DNA of 64,000 nt from the NCBI GenBank assembly GCA_008729055.1, contig SDUX01000001.1, positions 1,736,001 through 1,800,000 on the forward strand, in the 5' to 3' direction. The notes beneath the pieces are model-generated. The model was not told the origin of the DNA, did not search any database, and saw only the letters and a program-made list of their open reading frames with translations. Positions 22,184 through 32,655 of this stretch are shown here, one piece after another. The DNA comes from Pyropia haitanensis (Eukaryota; Rhodophyta; Bangiophyceae; Bangiales; Bangiaceae). Both the position numbers and the translations under genes were made by a program. Positions within the stretch are counted from its first letter, which is position 1, and each line of letters starts with the position of its first letter.

Positions 22184-23822
22184 CGTCGCGGCGGGCGGTG
22201 GTCGGCCAGCGCGGGCGGCGGGGGGGGGGAACACCGAGACAGGGCACGGGTGGGATGGGGGGGGAAGGGGAGTGCGAGCCAGGGCCTGGCGGACGGGAGG
22301 GGTGTTGAGGACGCACCACCGGTGGGGGAGGGGGGGAGGGGGGGGGGCGGCGTGGACGCGACGCTCGGGGGTGGAAGCGTCGCCGTGTTTGGTGGCATCG
22401 ACGCATCGTCTGTGAGCTGTTCTTGAGCCGCTACGTCTTGGGCGTGAGTCGCCCTCGTGCGGCGCGCGTGTGTCCCGCAGGAAAATGTAGCCCCAGTCCA
22501 TCAACTCGCGCACAGGCTACCAGTCGAGCGGCGACCAGCACGGACCTACTGTACTTGATCTCTGTGCGTGGCCACAATTGGAAGTCACTGTCCAGGTGTC
22601 ACTCCATGCCAACCGGCCCGATTTGCTGCCGATGGAAAGGGGAGCCACGCACCGGACCACGGCGCGAGTGGACTCGGCGGCACGCCGCCAACCCCTCCCC
22701 GTCCCGGCCGTCCCCTCTGGGGTCCACAGCAGCGGTGGCGGCGGTAGCGGCGGCGGCGCCAGCGGCGGCGGCGGCGTCCGCCGTTCCTTGAGGTCGGCCC
22801 TCGGATGAGCGGCGTGCGCGGCGAGGTCGGGCGGTCGGGCGGCACGCCGCCGCCGCGAGCGGCGGCTGCCGCGGCCCTCTCCCGCTGCCGCCCCAGCGGG
22901 TCGACGGCGGTGGCCGAACGCTGCTCACCGCCCAGTTCCCGTCGATGGACGTGGCGTTGGCGCCGTCGCACGCGCGTCCAGGCTGTGTGGCAGGTGACGC
23001 GGATGGCCCGCGCGGCCGCCACGCGCCGAGTGTGGGGTATGGTGATGGCGCTGGTGCCCCTTCCGTGTCTACTGACACCGGCGACGCAGTATTCCCGGGG
23101 TTATTGTGGGCGTTTCCATTGCGGGCGCGGACGTCGTCGGCAATCCCACCGTCGTCGGCGCTACGCGGCTGCCGCCGGCAGTGGCAGCGCGAGTGATGGA
23201 ACACGTGGACATGATGGGAAGGCGGGCCACGTCCCTTGCTTCAGAGGGTTATGGGAAGAGGGTGGGGAGGGTGCGTCGGCACCCCGAAGAACGTGCCGCG
23301 TCGACAGGGCAGTGACACCACCGCGGCGCGGTTGACTATGCCACCTCGTCGGCCACTCGCTCCGCCCCACTTCTTATTGCTCAAACGGTCTACCCCCACA
23401 CCTCATGGCAGGAGCGGCCCTCTGGCAGAGGGATGTGAGAAGGCAAGGCGGGAAGACACATAAAGAGGGCGGTTTACGGCACAAGTTCCATCAAGACATC
23501 GCTCTGGAGTCGCCGCCCCCCTCACGGTCATGCCCACTATCCCAACAAATCACACTAAAGAGCGGCCGGCACCGTCCAGTAGCTGTAGAGCTGCTGGCGG
23601 GTTCCGCCGCGTGCAAAACAACACGATGGGCACAAATAGAACGGACACAGCGCTCAAACGCAGCTGTGGGCACCAACGCACGGGGACCCTTGGAGGAGCG
23701 GCGGCCCACCGCCGCGCGACCCACCCGCCGCTCCTCTCCCGCCACCACCACCACCGCCGAGCGGGCGGCCCCCGGGGAAGGGGGCCGCCCGCCGACGGCC
23801 AGGCGGCGCGGTTGCCACCCAG
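22184..23822. other. Intergenic, no gene recognised
   Basis: Upstream of the sterol oxidase gene and downstream of the small cysteine-rich gene. Composition is mixed and open frames have no recognisable domain. Runs of G occur at about 22219-22350. Confidence 0.45.
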
Positions 23823-24120
23823 TTACTTGGACTGTTGTGACAAGCCAAGCGAGAACGGGCACGCCCACCCACCACCCATCCACATGAACAGCACGGCAGA
23901 TCGGGGACATCCCAAGAAGTCAGTACCGGGACGGGCATGCATCATCCCTCACCATGCACTACACCTCCCTCCGCTCGCCTCCCCGAACGAGACCGCCCGC
24001 CGCCGTTCACGCCCTCCAATCACCTCCACCGCCGTGCAACCGCCGTACCTTCTCGCAGCCGCTGCACTCGCTCTCGTCCTTCTCCCCGCACGGGCAGTCG
24101 CCGTTGAAAATGAACTTCAT
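23823..24120 (-). CDS. Candidate 26-residue tetracysteine peptide
   Basis: Exon 1 (24120-24049) encodes 24 residues with a CPC pair and an SGC pair: Cys9, Cys11, Cys19 and Cys22 in an acidic/lysine context. A GTACGG donor follows. The best downstream acceptor (CACAACAG at 23839-23832), preceded by a CTGAC branch-like sequence, would add Ser-Lys and a TAA stop (23831-23823), giving 26 aa. The 217-nt intron matches the size of others in the window. The CxC/CxxC spacing could bind one metal ion, and its size recalls the very short fungal copper metallothioneins, but the family is not established. A TATA box sits about 170 bp upstream. The exon 2 choice is inference. Confidence 0.35.
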
Positions 24121-24285
24121 CTTGAGGGGAGGGGGGGGTGGGAGTCCCTGGGGCAGGGGAGAGATCGTGAAAGAGCGAGCAAGTGGGCACGTGGTGAAAG
24201 GAGCGTGTGAGGGTAGTGGGTGTTGGCGATGAGCTGGTGTGGATACCACGGGGACTGAGCACGGAATCGTCCGGGGGTCGCCCTT

Positions 24286-24294
24286 CTTATAGCC
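24286..24294 (-). promoter_or_regulatory. Possible TATA box (GCTATAAG)
   Basis: The minus strand reads GGGCTATAAGAAGGG. It is the clearest TATA-like element seen in a non-coding part of this GC-rich window and lies about 170 bp upstream of the ATG of the small cysteine-rich gene, allowing a 5' UTR of roughly 140 nt. Confidence 0.4.
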
Positions 24295-25665
24295 CTCTCC
24301 TCACCCGAGCTGCCCAGTCATCGGCCACGTCCAGGGGGAACGGACCCTGCAGGACGGCACAGGCCGCGGGCCACAGCGCGCGCGTGTGGCGTCGCGGCCC
24401 GGGCGGGCCACCTCACCTTCTCAGCGCCCCCTCTCCGCACCGCGTGTGTGGGACATGTGAACTCAGAACAGACGCGGCAGCCCCTGCTACACCAGCCCGT
24501 CTACGACTGGCCGACCTGGCGTCACTCAATGCCACCCGTCAGGCTGCGTGGAAGCCCCCCCAGCGTGGGAGGACAACGCAGCGGAGTCAGAGCGCACATC
24601 CGTCGGGAGAAGGAAATGAAAACGGCGGCGGATGCAACTAATGGCCCCGCTGGGGTGCTCGCCGCGCCCCGCCGCGCTGTGCAAAGCGTGCACGGGAGTG
24701 GTCACGCGGCAGATGCGGTGGCCGGTGTTGCCGCTCCGCCATTGGAAAGGGCGACGGGGAGACCTTGCACCGCATCTTCGTCGGCACGCCGGACCCGCCG
24801 CGATACGCGGTATTGGCATGCAACGCTGGTTCCAGAGTGATCTACTCCCCCACACGCATGGACGCCGGTTGCGACATTCCGGTTCTGGTGAAGTACGAAG
24901 GGCCCGGCCCGGCGGGGGGGTCCTACCCGGCCCTGCTGACCTCTCTCAAGGTCGGTGGCCGGGCTGTAGCCGTATGCATGTGCGCGTGCTGGTCTGGATC
25001 AGCTGCTTGCGTATCTATCTAGATATGTCCTCTGGGGTAGGGAGGAGCCGCGAGTTGACGACAGACCAATGGTGGCCGCGTCTGCCTGGTGGGGAGCGCA
25101 GTGCTGCACCACCACTTGTCCCGTCTGGGGTGACAACAAGAATATGGGCGCCGTCGTTTTTGATGCAGCGCCGTCTTCGCCAGCGCGCCGGGCTCGTTGG
25201 CCCATTGCAATTACATACTTTGAGTCCATCACAATGAAAAAGATGTGTTGTTCAGAACAGTCGGCTCACTTTCCGTCCATCAACCGAAAATACGACCCAT
25301 CACCGGAAGAATTTGTCGTTGCCACGGGGAACGCCAACGACCGCACGTGAGGTTGCCGTTTCCACGTGATTGGTCGGTTCTGTGACGACGTCGGCGACGC
25401 GGCGCACCTCGACCGCCCGGGCCACTGCGCCCACAGCTCGAAGGCAACTGACCAGGGGTCGTAGAGTGCATCGCGTGCATCGCGCGCTCACTCTCCCGCC
25501 CTCCCGCCGGCCTCGTCGTCCGTCGGTGTCTTCTCTTTGGCTGCCCTCGACCACATTGCCGGCTGCCGTTGGGCTTGGTGAGCTTTCTTTCATTTTGCTC
25601 TTCCACCCTTCCCGCTGAATTCTCCCACCCGTCTTGCCCCTCCGCGTCGCCGCCCGTCGGCCGCC
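24295..25665. other. Intergenic, possible unrecognised exon
   Basis: A plus-strand open frame at about 24765-24950 (RIFVGTPDPPRYAVLACNAG and following) is less repetitive than surrounding frames and is followed by a possible donor after CTCAAG. I cannot tie it to a family or build a gene. The last 150 bp are pyrimidine-rich 5' UTR of the elongase gene. Confidence 0.35.
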
Positions 25666-26514
25666 ATGGAATATGTGCAATTGGCCCGGCGTCATGCGAT
25701 GGAGGCGGCGACCCGGCTGGACGACACCTGGGCGTCTCTTGCGGGCCCCGTCAACCCCCTGTCGGCCGACTTCCCCCTGATGCGCCCGAGCTTTGCCTTC
25801 AGCTGTGGCGTGGCGTACCTCGCCTTTGTGCTGCTGGTGCCGCCGCTGTTCAAGGCAGTCGGCTTCTCCATCAAGCTCAAGCCCATCATGCGTCTGTACA
25901 ACGTATTTATGGTGCTCCTCTCTGGCTACATGTGTGTCATGTCCATCCTCCTCGCTCGCCAGTCCAACGACTCGGTATGGTGCGTGCCGCTGGCGTCGGG
26001 GGAGGCGGGGCGGCGGATGGCGACGCTCACCTGGATCTTTACCTACTCCAAGGTCATTGAGTTTCTGGACTCGGTGTTCATGGTGTTTGAGGGCCGCTGG
26101 CGCCAGCTGAGCTTCCTCCACGTCTACCACCACGTGAGCATCCTGTCCTACTGGTTTGCCATCCTGTGGATTGCCCCCGGCTCGGACGCGTACTTCTCCC
26201 TGGCGGGCAACTCGTTCATCCACGTGCTTATGTACTCGTACTACCTGCTGGCCAGCTTTGAGATCACCCCCTGGTGGAAGTACTACATCACGTACTGCCA
26301 GATCCTGCAGTTTGTGTCGTTTGCTGGGCAGAGCATCTACGTGGGGTACATCAAGACCGAAGCGGTGTGCGACTTTCCAGACGTCCTCAGCCGGGGGCTG
26401 CTGTGGTACATGCTGACTCTCATTGCGCTCTTCCTCAACTTCCTGGTGAAGAACAAGGGCAAGAGCAAGGGCAGGGGCAAGGGGACCTCAGGCTCCACGA
26501 AGAAGCAGGTTTGA
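25666..26514 (+). CDS. ELO-family very-long-chain/polyunsaturated fatty acid elongase
   Basis: Single exon, 282 aa, starting at an ATG in a good context (GCCGCCATGG). ELO proteins are multipass ER 3-ketoacyl-CoA synthases that condense malonyl-CoA with an acyl-CoA. Family motifs: KVIEFLDSVFMVF at about residue 130, the catalytic histidine box HVYHH at 152-156, NSFIHVLMYSYYLLA, and WWKYYITYCQILQF. About seven hydrophobic segments span the protein. The C-terminus is Lys/Gly-rich and ends KKQV, a KKxx dilysine ER-retrieval signal. Substrate length and desaturation cannot be told from sequence by eye, although HVYHH with a nearby MYSYY motif is common in the PUFA-elongating group. It converges with CSN7. 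Confidence 0.93.
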   Translation: MEYVQLARRHAMEAATRLDDTWASLAGPVNPLSADFPLMRPSFAFSCGVAYLAFVLLVPPLFKAVGFSIKLKPIMRLYNVFMVLLSGYMCVMSILLARQSNDSVWCVPLASGEAGRRMATLTWIFTYSKVIEFLDSVFMVFEGRWRQLSFLHVYHHVSILSYWFAILWIAPGSDAYFSLAGNSFIHVLMYSYYLLASFEITPWWKYYITYCQILQFVSFAGQSIYVGYIKTEAVCDFPDVLSRGLLWYMLTLIALFLNFLVKNKGKSKGRGKGTSGSTKKQV

Positions 26515-27008
26515 GGGTGACGGGGGTTGGCTGTAGCCTGGGGATGGAGGGGGTGAATGAACAGACGAGGGCGCGGGGGTATCTAGGGAGAAGCAGCACC
26601 CTGCCGTGGGCCGCTCTCATTTTCTTTTGTGTTGAAGCTCTGTCGCCAGTGATTGAGGGAGGCCACTTGCCGCTGGGCTGGTTGCGCTGTGCTCTCCTCG
26701 TGCGCAGCTTGCGGGTTCTGGTCTGGTGCCACGCTCACGACGCGACAGCGATGGGACAGCACATGACGATGAAGATGGGCTTTCGGTTGGCCACGCACAG
26801 CGGACGGTGCTTCAGCCCGCGGGCACGAAAGGACGAGGAGCTTGTTGGCCACAAGCCCCACCGCGCGACAAGGACCAAATGATAGCACTCCACGCAAGCA
26901 TGCAACGACGCCAACCGATGGGACCGCCCCCACCCTCACAGAAGCGCCGCGTTGCTGCGGAGGCCCACTCACCGAGCCGCCCCTCCCACGCCGCCCCCAG
27001 CGCCCACC
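26515..27008. other. Convergent intergenic region, ELO and CSN7
   Basis: 3' UTRs of both genes. No further coding signal seen. Confidence 0.5.
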
Positions 27009-27851
27009 TCATACCATATCCACATACATCTGCGCCGCGTCCCCGTCCTGGTCATCCGCTGGGCGGCGTGACGGCCGCGCCCGGCGGGTGTCCCGCCCCC
27101 CGACGGGGCGGGTGTCCCTGCCCCCCCCACTGGCGCCAACCGCTGCTGCCGCCGCCGCCACCGCGGCCGCCGCGTCGGCGGCCTCCCGCCGCTTGGCCGC
27201 GACGGCCAGCCCCACCTCCCGCGCGCGGTCCACCTCGCCGCCCAGCACGCCGAGCACCCCCCCCGCGCGGGCACGCCACGCCGCCACGCCGCGGCCCAGC
27301 GCCGCCACGTCGGCGGGCGTGAGGTCCCGCCCGCGGCAGCCCGTCACCTTGACGACGCCCGCTCGCGGGTCGAGCCGCCCCCCGGATAGGAGGCCCTCGT
27401 AGATGGCGCCAATGACCACGTCCTCCACCGCCCGGGTGGAGGGGAGGTCCAGCGCAGACGCGATGGTGGCGTAGGGGAGACGTGAGACGCCCCGCGCCAG
27501 GCTCATCAGCGTCAGCCGGCGGAGCTTGAGCGTCTGTGCGGGGTTGAGAGACGGCAGCGCTGGCGGGGCGCCACCGCCGCCGCCGCCGCCGCCACCGTCA
27601 CCGCTACCATCGCCACCTCCGCCGCGGTCTAGGACGTCGGCGTAGGTACCAAAGGCAAAGATGCGAAGCAGCGCCAGCGATGACGCATGAGCCGTAGTGC
27701 TCAGCGCCTGGACGGACGGCAGTGCCAGCAGCGCCGCGTACGTGTACAAGTGCGGGTGGGCAGTCGCGTCTGCAATAATGGCTGCAACGGTGGGGGGGGT
27801 GGCTGTAGCAGCGGCGTTACAATACCCGGCAACAAGGTCTGGTTCCGACAT
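27009..27851 (-). CDS. CSN7: COP9 signalosome subunit 7 (CSN7)
   Basis: Single exon, 280 aa from the ATG at 27851; the open frame upstream has only a GTG. CSN7 is a PCI-domain scaffold subunit of the complex that removes NEDD8 from cullins. Seen here: helical repeats (YAALLALPSVQAL, LLRIFAFGTYADVL), an inserted Gly/Asp linker at about residues 78-95, then the PCI winged helix LNPAQTLKLRRLTLMSLARG, LPYATIASALDLPSTRAVEDVVIGAIYEGLLSGGRLDPRAGVVKV, and a C-terminal Ala/Glu/Arg helix at about 195-235. CSN7 rather than eIF3M is favoured by the KLRRLTLMSLA and GRLDPR segments and the length. The last ~40 residues are Gly/Arg/Asp-rich and probably disordered. Confidence 0.85.
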   Translation of the reverse strand: MSEPDLVAGYCNAAATATPPTVAAIIADATAHPHLYTYAALLALPSVQALSTTAHASSLALLRIFAFGTYADVLDRGGGGDGSGDGGGGGGGGGAPPALPSLNPAQTLKLRRLTLMSLARGVSRLPYATIASALDLPSTRAVEDVVIGAIYEGLLSGGRLDPRAGVVKVTGCRGRDLTPADVAALGRGVAAWRARAGGVLGVLGGEVDRAREVGLAVAAKRREAADAAAAVAAAAAAVGASGGGRDTRPVGGRDTRRARPSRRPADDQDGDAAQMYVDMV

Positions 27852-28190
27852 GACCAACGCCAAGAGGGGAAGAGCGCGGGGTAGGGAGGAGCCGGCCACG
27901 GAAAAGGCGATACGGCGTGCCAGCGGCAGCAGCTACCACCAAAAGCGGTGTGCAGGGGAGACAAAACAACGATCAGGACGCTGATGCTGTTCCGAGACGG
28001 GGATATGGCAGGGGGTGGAGTGCGGGAGAAGACAACGGGGTGGGCGGCAACGTCAAGGACAGGGGCGCTGGCGGTCAAGGAACGTGCAACGTCAAGTGCG
28101 CAACCGGCAAGACAAAATTGTACATCCCTGAGACTCTGATCGTCAATATTGCTATACCTACGCCACGAATTTCCTGGCGGGCACAAGACG
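27852..28190. other. Intergenic between CSN7 and the tRNA gene
   Basis: CSN7 promoter side and 5' flank of the tRNA gene. Nothing coding seen. Confidence 0.5.
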
Positions 28191-28286
28191 GCGCTTGTAG
28201 TGTAATGGTCAACATTCTAGCTTTCCATGCAGCAACTCGCTAGGGCTCCGGGTTCGATTCCATGCACGCAACTCCCGGCAAGCGCA
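28191..28286 (+). tRNA. tRNA-Gly(UCC) with two introns, one in the T-loop
   Basis: Removing two short insertions gives a perfect cloverleaf. Acceptor GCGCTTG (28191-28197) pairs with CAAGCGC (28279-28285), 7 of 7, with discriminator A at 28286. The D-arm GTGT/ACAT has its loop at 28204-28211. The anticodon stem CTAGC/GCTAG (28217-28221, 28239-28243) encloses anticodon TCC (28224-28226). The T-stem CCGGG (28248-28252) pairs with CCCGG (28274-28278). Intron 1 is 10 nt at the canonical 37/38 site (28228-28237). Intron 2 is 14 nt in the T-loop (28260-28273, boundary ambiguous by 1-2 nt). The mature length is 72 nt. Both internal promoters fit: A box TAGTGTAATGG and B box GGTTCGATTCC. The G1-C72, C2-G71 start and A73 suit glycine. 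A T-loop intron is non-canonical; a tRNA pseudogene with an insertion is the alternative, but all stems are intact. Confidence 0.85.
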
Positions 28287-28293
28287 GGCCCGA

Positions 28294-28299
28294 TTTTTT
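28294..28299 (+). terminator. RNA polymerase III terminator (T6)
   Basis: A T6 run eight bases after the tRNA discriminator base is the usual pol III stop signal. It supports the 3' end assigned to the tRNA. Confidence 0.75.
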
Positions 28300-28556
28300 G
28301 GACGATTTGCCAAGCAGATATGTCCCGACGCGAAGAGATAGTTCTGGGTCAGGTGCACTCTGGAGCGTGGGACGAGCAAAAGCAACTGCAGAACTTCGTC
28401 CTGTGTGTCTGTACGCAGAACACAGCCTGCGTACGTGCCTTGCTTTTGTCTACAGACGTCCGGCCACACTCGTACAACACAGGACGATGTTCATGGTCAA
28501 AGCCGCGCACACCCCCGCCCCATCACCTCCCTTCCCCCCGCGCCCCACCCAACTTC

Positions 28557-28788
28557 TCACACCGAACCCGTCCGCGCCGGCCGCAACGGCTGCGCGACCG
28601 CATGGGCGGGCGTCCCCCGCCCCCGCGGCGCCTCCGCCCGCCGAACGCACTCCCGGTCCAGCCGCAGCGCGTCCGCCCACAGCTCCGCCGACAGCACGCG
28701 GGCGCCGCGGAAGCGCGCCAGGCACCGCGCCAAGCCCAGCCACCGGCCAAGCGTGTCCCCGTCCACGGGCGCGACGGCCGTGGCGGCA

Positions 28789-28822
<34 letters not shown>

Positions 28823-30586
28823 TGCGCGAGCGGGCGGCTGCCGCCGCCGCCGCCGCCGCCGCGCGGGCGTCGACAAACGTGCGCGTGACGGCCGCCGACA
28901 CGTCGTCGGGGATCTCCAGCGTCCCGTCCCCCACGCACGCCAGCGCGAGCGCGCGGCGCGCGGCTGGGAGGTCCACCGGCGGCGGCGGCGGGGGTACCCC
29001 CCCCCCCTGCGCCGCCGCCGGCCGCACGTGTACGACCGCGTCGGTGGCAAAGAGGGCCTTCCCCCCCCGGCTGACCACCACCAGCGGCGCGTCCGCGTCG
29101 ACGGTGGCGCGGAAGTAGTCAAACAGGACGGGCACGGTGGCGGCGGACGCGGCCTGCGACAGCGCCTCGACGTTGCGCACGCCCGTCGCGTTGAGGGTGC
29201 CCGCGCTCAGGCCGGTCGCGTCGACGGCGAGGACGCCGCCCGCGGCGGCCTGCAGTGGGCCCGCCCGCAGCCGGTTCGCGCCGTAATCCTTGACCGCGTA
29301 CCAGGGCGCCGCGTTGAGGTGTGGGATGTCCGCGACGAGGCGCACCAGCCGCGGCACCACGTCCGCGACCGCGTCGGCAATACCCGTGTAGGTGATGGCC
29401 GCGCCGGGGGGGGCACCCCCGTCCCGTGGGAGCACCAGGTTGACCGACAGCTTGCCCAGCACCGCGGGCGTCGTGCCCTCCGCGGTGCGCATGCACACCC
29501 GCGACGCGAGGCACGTGGCGAGGTAGGTCGCCGCGACGGCGTCCCCCCCCAGCGCGGTCGCCAGGTGCGCCACCACCGCCCGCCGCCCCGCCGCCACATC
29601 CGCCGCCGCGGCCGCCGCGTCGGCCGCCGCGTCGGCCGCCGGCGGCGGCAGCGCCGGGTGGATGTCGGCCACCCCCGCCGCCTCCACCCGCAGCGCGTGC
29701 ACGACGGGCGGCCCGGCGGCGGCGCCCGCCACGGCCACCCCCGCCACCGTGACCAGCGCGTGCAGGCGGGGCGTGCCGCCCGCCTCGTCCGCGCCGTACA
29801 CTTTGACCAGCACCGACGTGCCGCCGGTGGCGGCGTCGGCCGCGACGGGCAGGTTGAGGCCGAGCGTCGCGGCCGCGGCGGGGTCGTCGAGCTCCTCACC
29901 GGGGGAAGGGAGAGGGGGTGGGGGGGGGGGGTGCCCGCGGCGGTCACGCCGGCGGCGCCCGTGGCGTCACGGGCGCGCTTCTCGGGGCCGCCCGCCGCGG
30001 CGGCCGCCGCCGGCGGCTCGTCGTCCATCGCGTCCCCTGTGGCGCCCGCCGCGGCGGCAGCGTCGTCGGCGTCACCCAGCTTGCGCTTGCCGCCGCGCCC
30101 CCCCGCAACCTCGGCGGCGGCACCAGGCGTCAAGCCCGCGGCGGCGGCCGCCCCCATCAGCACCCCCCCCCCCCCGCGGCGCGCGCCCACGGCGTCAGCC
30201 CCGGCGGCGTGACGAGCCGCACGCCCACGCGCTGGGCCAAGCCGCCCCCCCCCCCCCCCCCGTCGCCGCCTCCAACGCCGCGTGCGTCGGCGCGTCCACC
30301 TCCTCCACCCCCCACGTGGTGCACCCCGGCGGCGGGCCGACGGCGGCGTACCACCAGTCCGGGTCGGCAACGTCTTGGACCATGCCCGTGAGGCGGACGA
30401 GGGTGCCGGGGGGGGTGGTGGGCGTGAGGGGGGGGAGCGTGCCCGTGGGTGGGAGGTCATGGGTGAGGGTGGACAGGGGGGGGGGGGGGCGGTGCCGCCG
30501 CGGACGGCGGCGCGGATGCGGGCGTGGATGGTGCCGAGGGGGTCCGTCGCCCATGTCGGGGGGGTGGCGGGCGTTGGGTCCTCCAT
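28557..30586 (-). CDS. MCMBP: MCM-binding protein (MCMBP), four homopolymer frame breaks
   Basis: Minus strand from the ATG at 30586. MCMBP binds MCM3-7 and helps load and unload the replicative helicase. N-terminal WATDPLGTIHARI, then LVRLTGMVQDVADPDWWYAAV (family: FRCMIQDMFDPEFYMGVYE), RVGVRLVTPPGLTPWA, then SVLVKVYGADEA, HLATALGGDAVAATYLATCLAS, GKLSVNLVLP, VKDYGANRLRAGPLQ, GVRNVEALSQAAS and a C-terminal WLGLARCLARFRGARVLSAELWADALRLDRE. These segments lie in successive frames. The switches coincide with G14 (30476-30489), C17 (30245-30261), C13 (30163-30175) and G12 (29920-29931), and each needs one added base. I treat it as one intact single-exon gene with undercalled homopolymers; a pseudogene is the less likely alternative because all else is conserved. 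Confidence 0.83.
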
Positions 30587-31845
30587 AGCGAGGGGAGCGA
30601 AGAAGAAGAGGGGGGGGAGGGAGGAGGATGCAACCAGGGAAAAGGGGGGGGGAGGGGAAGGGAGAGTAGAAACCGAGGAACGAGGGGGGGCCGGGGACAA
30701 GGGAGAACAGGCAAGTGCAGCGGGGGAGGTGCAACCGCGGGAGGGTGCCAGCGGGATAGGTGGCAACAACAACGACGGTAGCGGCCCAAGCTCGAACGGG
30801 GTGTGGCGCCAGCGCCACAGGGGTCGACCGAGCCGGCGGGCGTAGGTGCGCCCAAGCCCTCACCGCCGACCAAGAAAGTGGGGAGGGAGGGTGGACGCAC
30901 GGGACACGTGCCGGTGGCGGCAGCAGACAACAAACGGCGAAAAAAGGGTGGGAGAGTGGCGGCCACGTCTGCGACGCACCCCACGCGGACCGCCCTCGCC
31001 GGACAGAGCGGGTGCCCGTCGCGGCCAAACCGCCCCACCGAGCGACGGGCGAGGCGATCCGTGCAGCGGGCCAGCCGGCCAGTGTTGGGGGCGTGTTTCC
31101 CGCCAAAACTCAAACTCCGATGCGGGTCCCCGCCCCGGGCCGCCCCGTCTTGGCGGGAAGCCCCCTGGACTTGAACGTTGAACAAATCCCTCCGGGACAG
31201 CATTGACTGGATGGAATGAACCACAGTCGACGTCATGCCGGTAGCCACGGTAGCGGGCGGGTCACCAAAAGCAGCCGTGGGACACTCTCGCGCGTGTCTC
31301 GTGAGCCGCCCACCCTCCCCCGCCCGGCCGGTGCGCCGCGCCGCTGCGCACGCGCGCCGCCGCCAGCGTCCCACGCCCGCGTCGGCCGCGGTCGCGGCCG
31401 ACGCACGGCCGCCCGCGGCGGCGGCCGCGCGTGCACTTCCCCCCGCCGCCCCGCCGCGGCGGGCGGGCGGGCGGGCGGGCGGCGGGCGCCGCTTTGGGGC
31501 TCCCCCCGATCCTGCTGCGGCGCGCCCGCCGCGGCTCTCCCCCCCCCGCCCATGAGCACCGCACGCCCGCCGCCGCGTGCGGCGGGGGTGGCGGGTCCGC
31601 CCGCCCCCCCCCCCTGTCCCGCCGTCGCCCAGCCGGCGCCCGCCGCCGACCCCGCCCGCCGCAGCGCAGCGTCGTCGGGCCGGCGGCGGCGGCCGCCACC
31701 CGCCGCGTGCTCCCGCTTTGGACGCGATCCCCAGACGCGGACGGTAGGGGGGGTGTGGTCGCCACCGGTGGTGGCCGCCGCGCCGCGCCGCGCCTGATCA
31801 GTGGCCACCGACGGCTGGCCGCCGCCGCCGCCGCCGCCGCCGCCC

Positions 31846-31876
<31 letters not shown>

Positions 31877-32655
31877 GCCGTGCGCCGCGCCGCCCGCGGC
31901 GGCGGCGGCGCGCGCCGCTTGTGGCGGCAGCCGCGCCGGCGTGGGCGCCCCCGGCGGGCCGTCCCCGCCACCGGCTGCAGGCGCGCCCCGCGCGCGGGCC
32001 GCGCGTCGCGTCGCGTCGCGGCGTGGCGCGGCGCGTCGCGCCGTGGGGGAGGGAGCCACCCTTGCACTTGGCGCCGCCCGGGGAGGGGGCTGCGTGGGGG
32101 GGGATCCCCGCGTGCTGGGCGTGCTCAGCCTGGCACGGCGTGGACGCGCGGGTGCTGGAGAGGAAGGGGGGGGGGGGGGGGGGTTGTAAGCACTACGTGT
32201 GGCCGCCGCTGCCGGCGGGTTTCTTTCCGTTTGTGGCGGCAGTGGTTGATGGGTGAGGGGAGGCTGGTGAGGCAGGGGAGGAGGGGGGGGGGGGGGACGC
32301 CGTCGCGGTTGCCGTCCGCTGCTGCCGTGCACGTCTTTAAAGACGGCACCCCCACCGCACCGCCGGGAGCGCGCGGGTGCCCGTGTGAGTCAGCCGCTGA
32401 GTTGTTGGTGTCCCACGCCGTTGCAGCGGGGGCGCTTGGTACAGGCCTGTGCTTGGCGGCGCCTCCTGCGCAGCTACGCCGTTGGCTACGCCTCGCCTCT
32501 GCTGCTCACATCCCCTTCTATCGGCCGTCTTTCTCTCTTCCCTCTCTTTTCTCCCCTACCTCCCCACCCTTCCCTCCCTCCCCGCTCAATCTGCCCCCCC
32601 CCTATCCTCTCTACCCAGCCCCCCCCTCCCAAGCAATCTTCTCCCCCCCCAAAGC
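30587..32655. other. Intergenic, GC-rich, no gene recognised
   Basis: MCMBP upstream region, then simple-sequence DNA with CCG/GGC stretches at about 31400-32000 and G runs near 32167-32184 and 32283-32297. The last 150 bp before 32656 are strongly pyrimidine-rich. No conserved protein in any frame. Confidence 0.45.

Noticed and set aside
28557..30586. MCMBP as a pseudogene
   Set aside because: All conserved segments are present in order, and every break falls on a long G/C run with the same one-base deficit, as in three other genes; an assembly error explains this better.
31120..31210. Possible minus-strand tRNA from the TTCAAGTCC-like sequence
   Set aside because: No flanking stems pair to make a cloverleaf, and no A box lies upstream.
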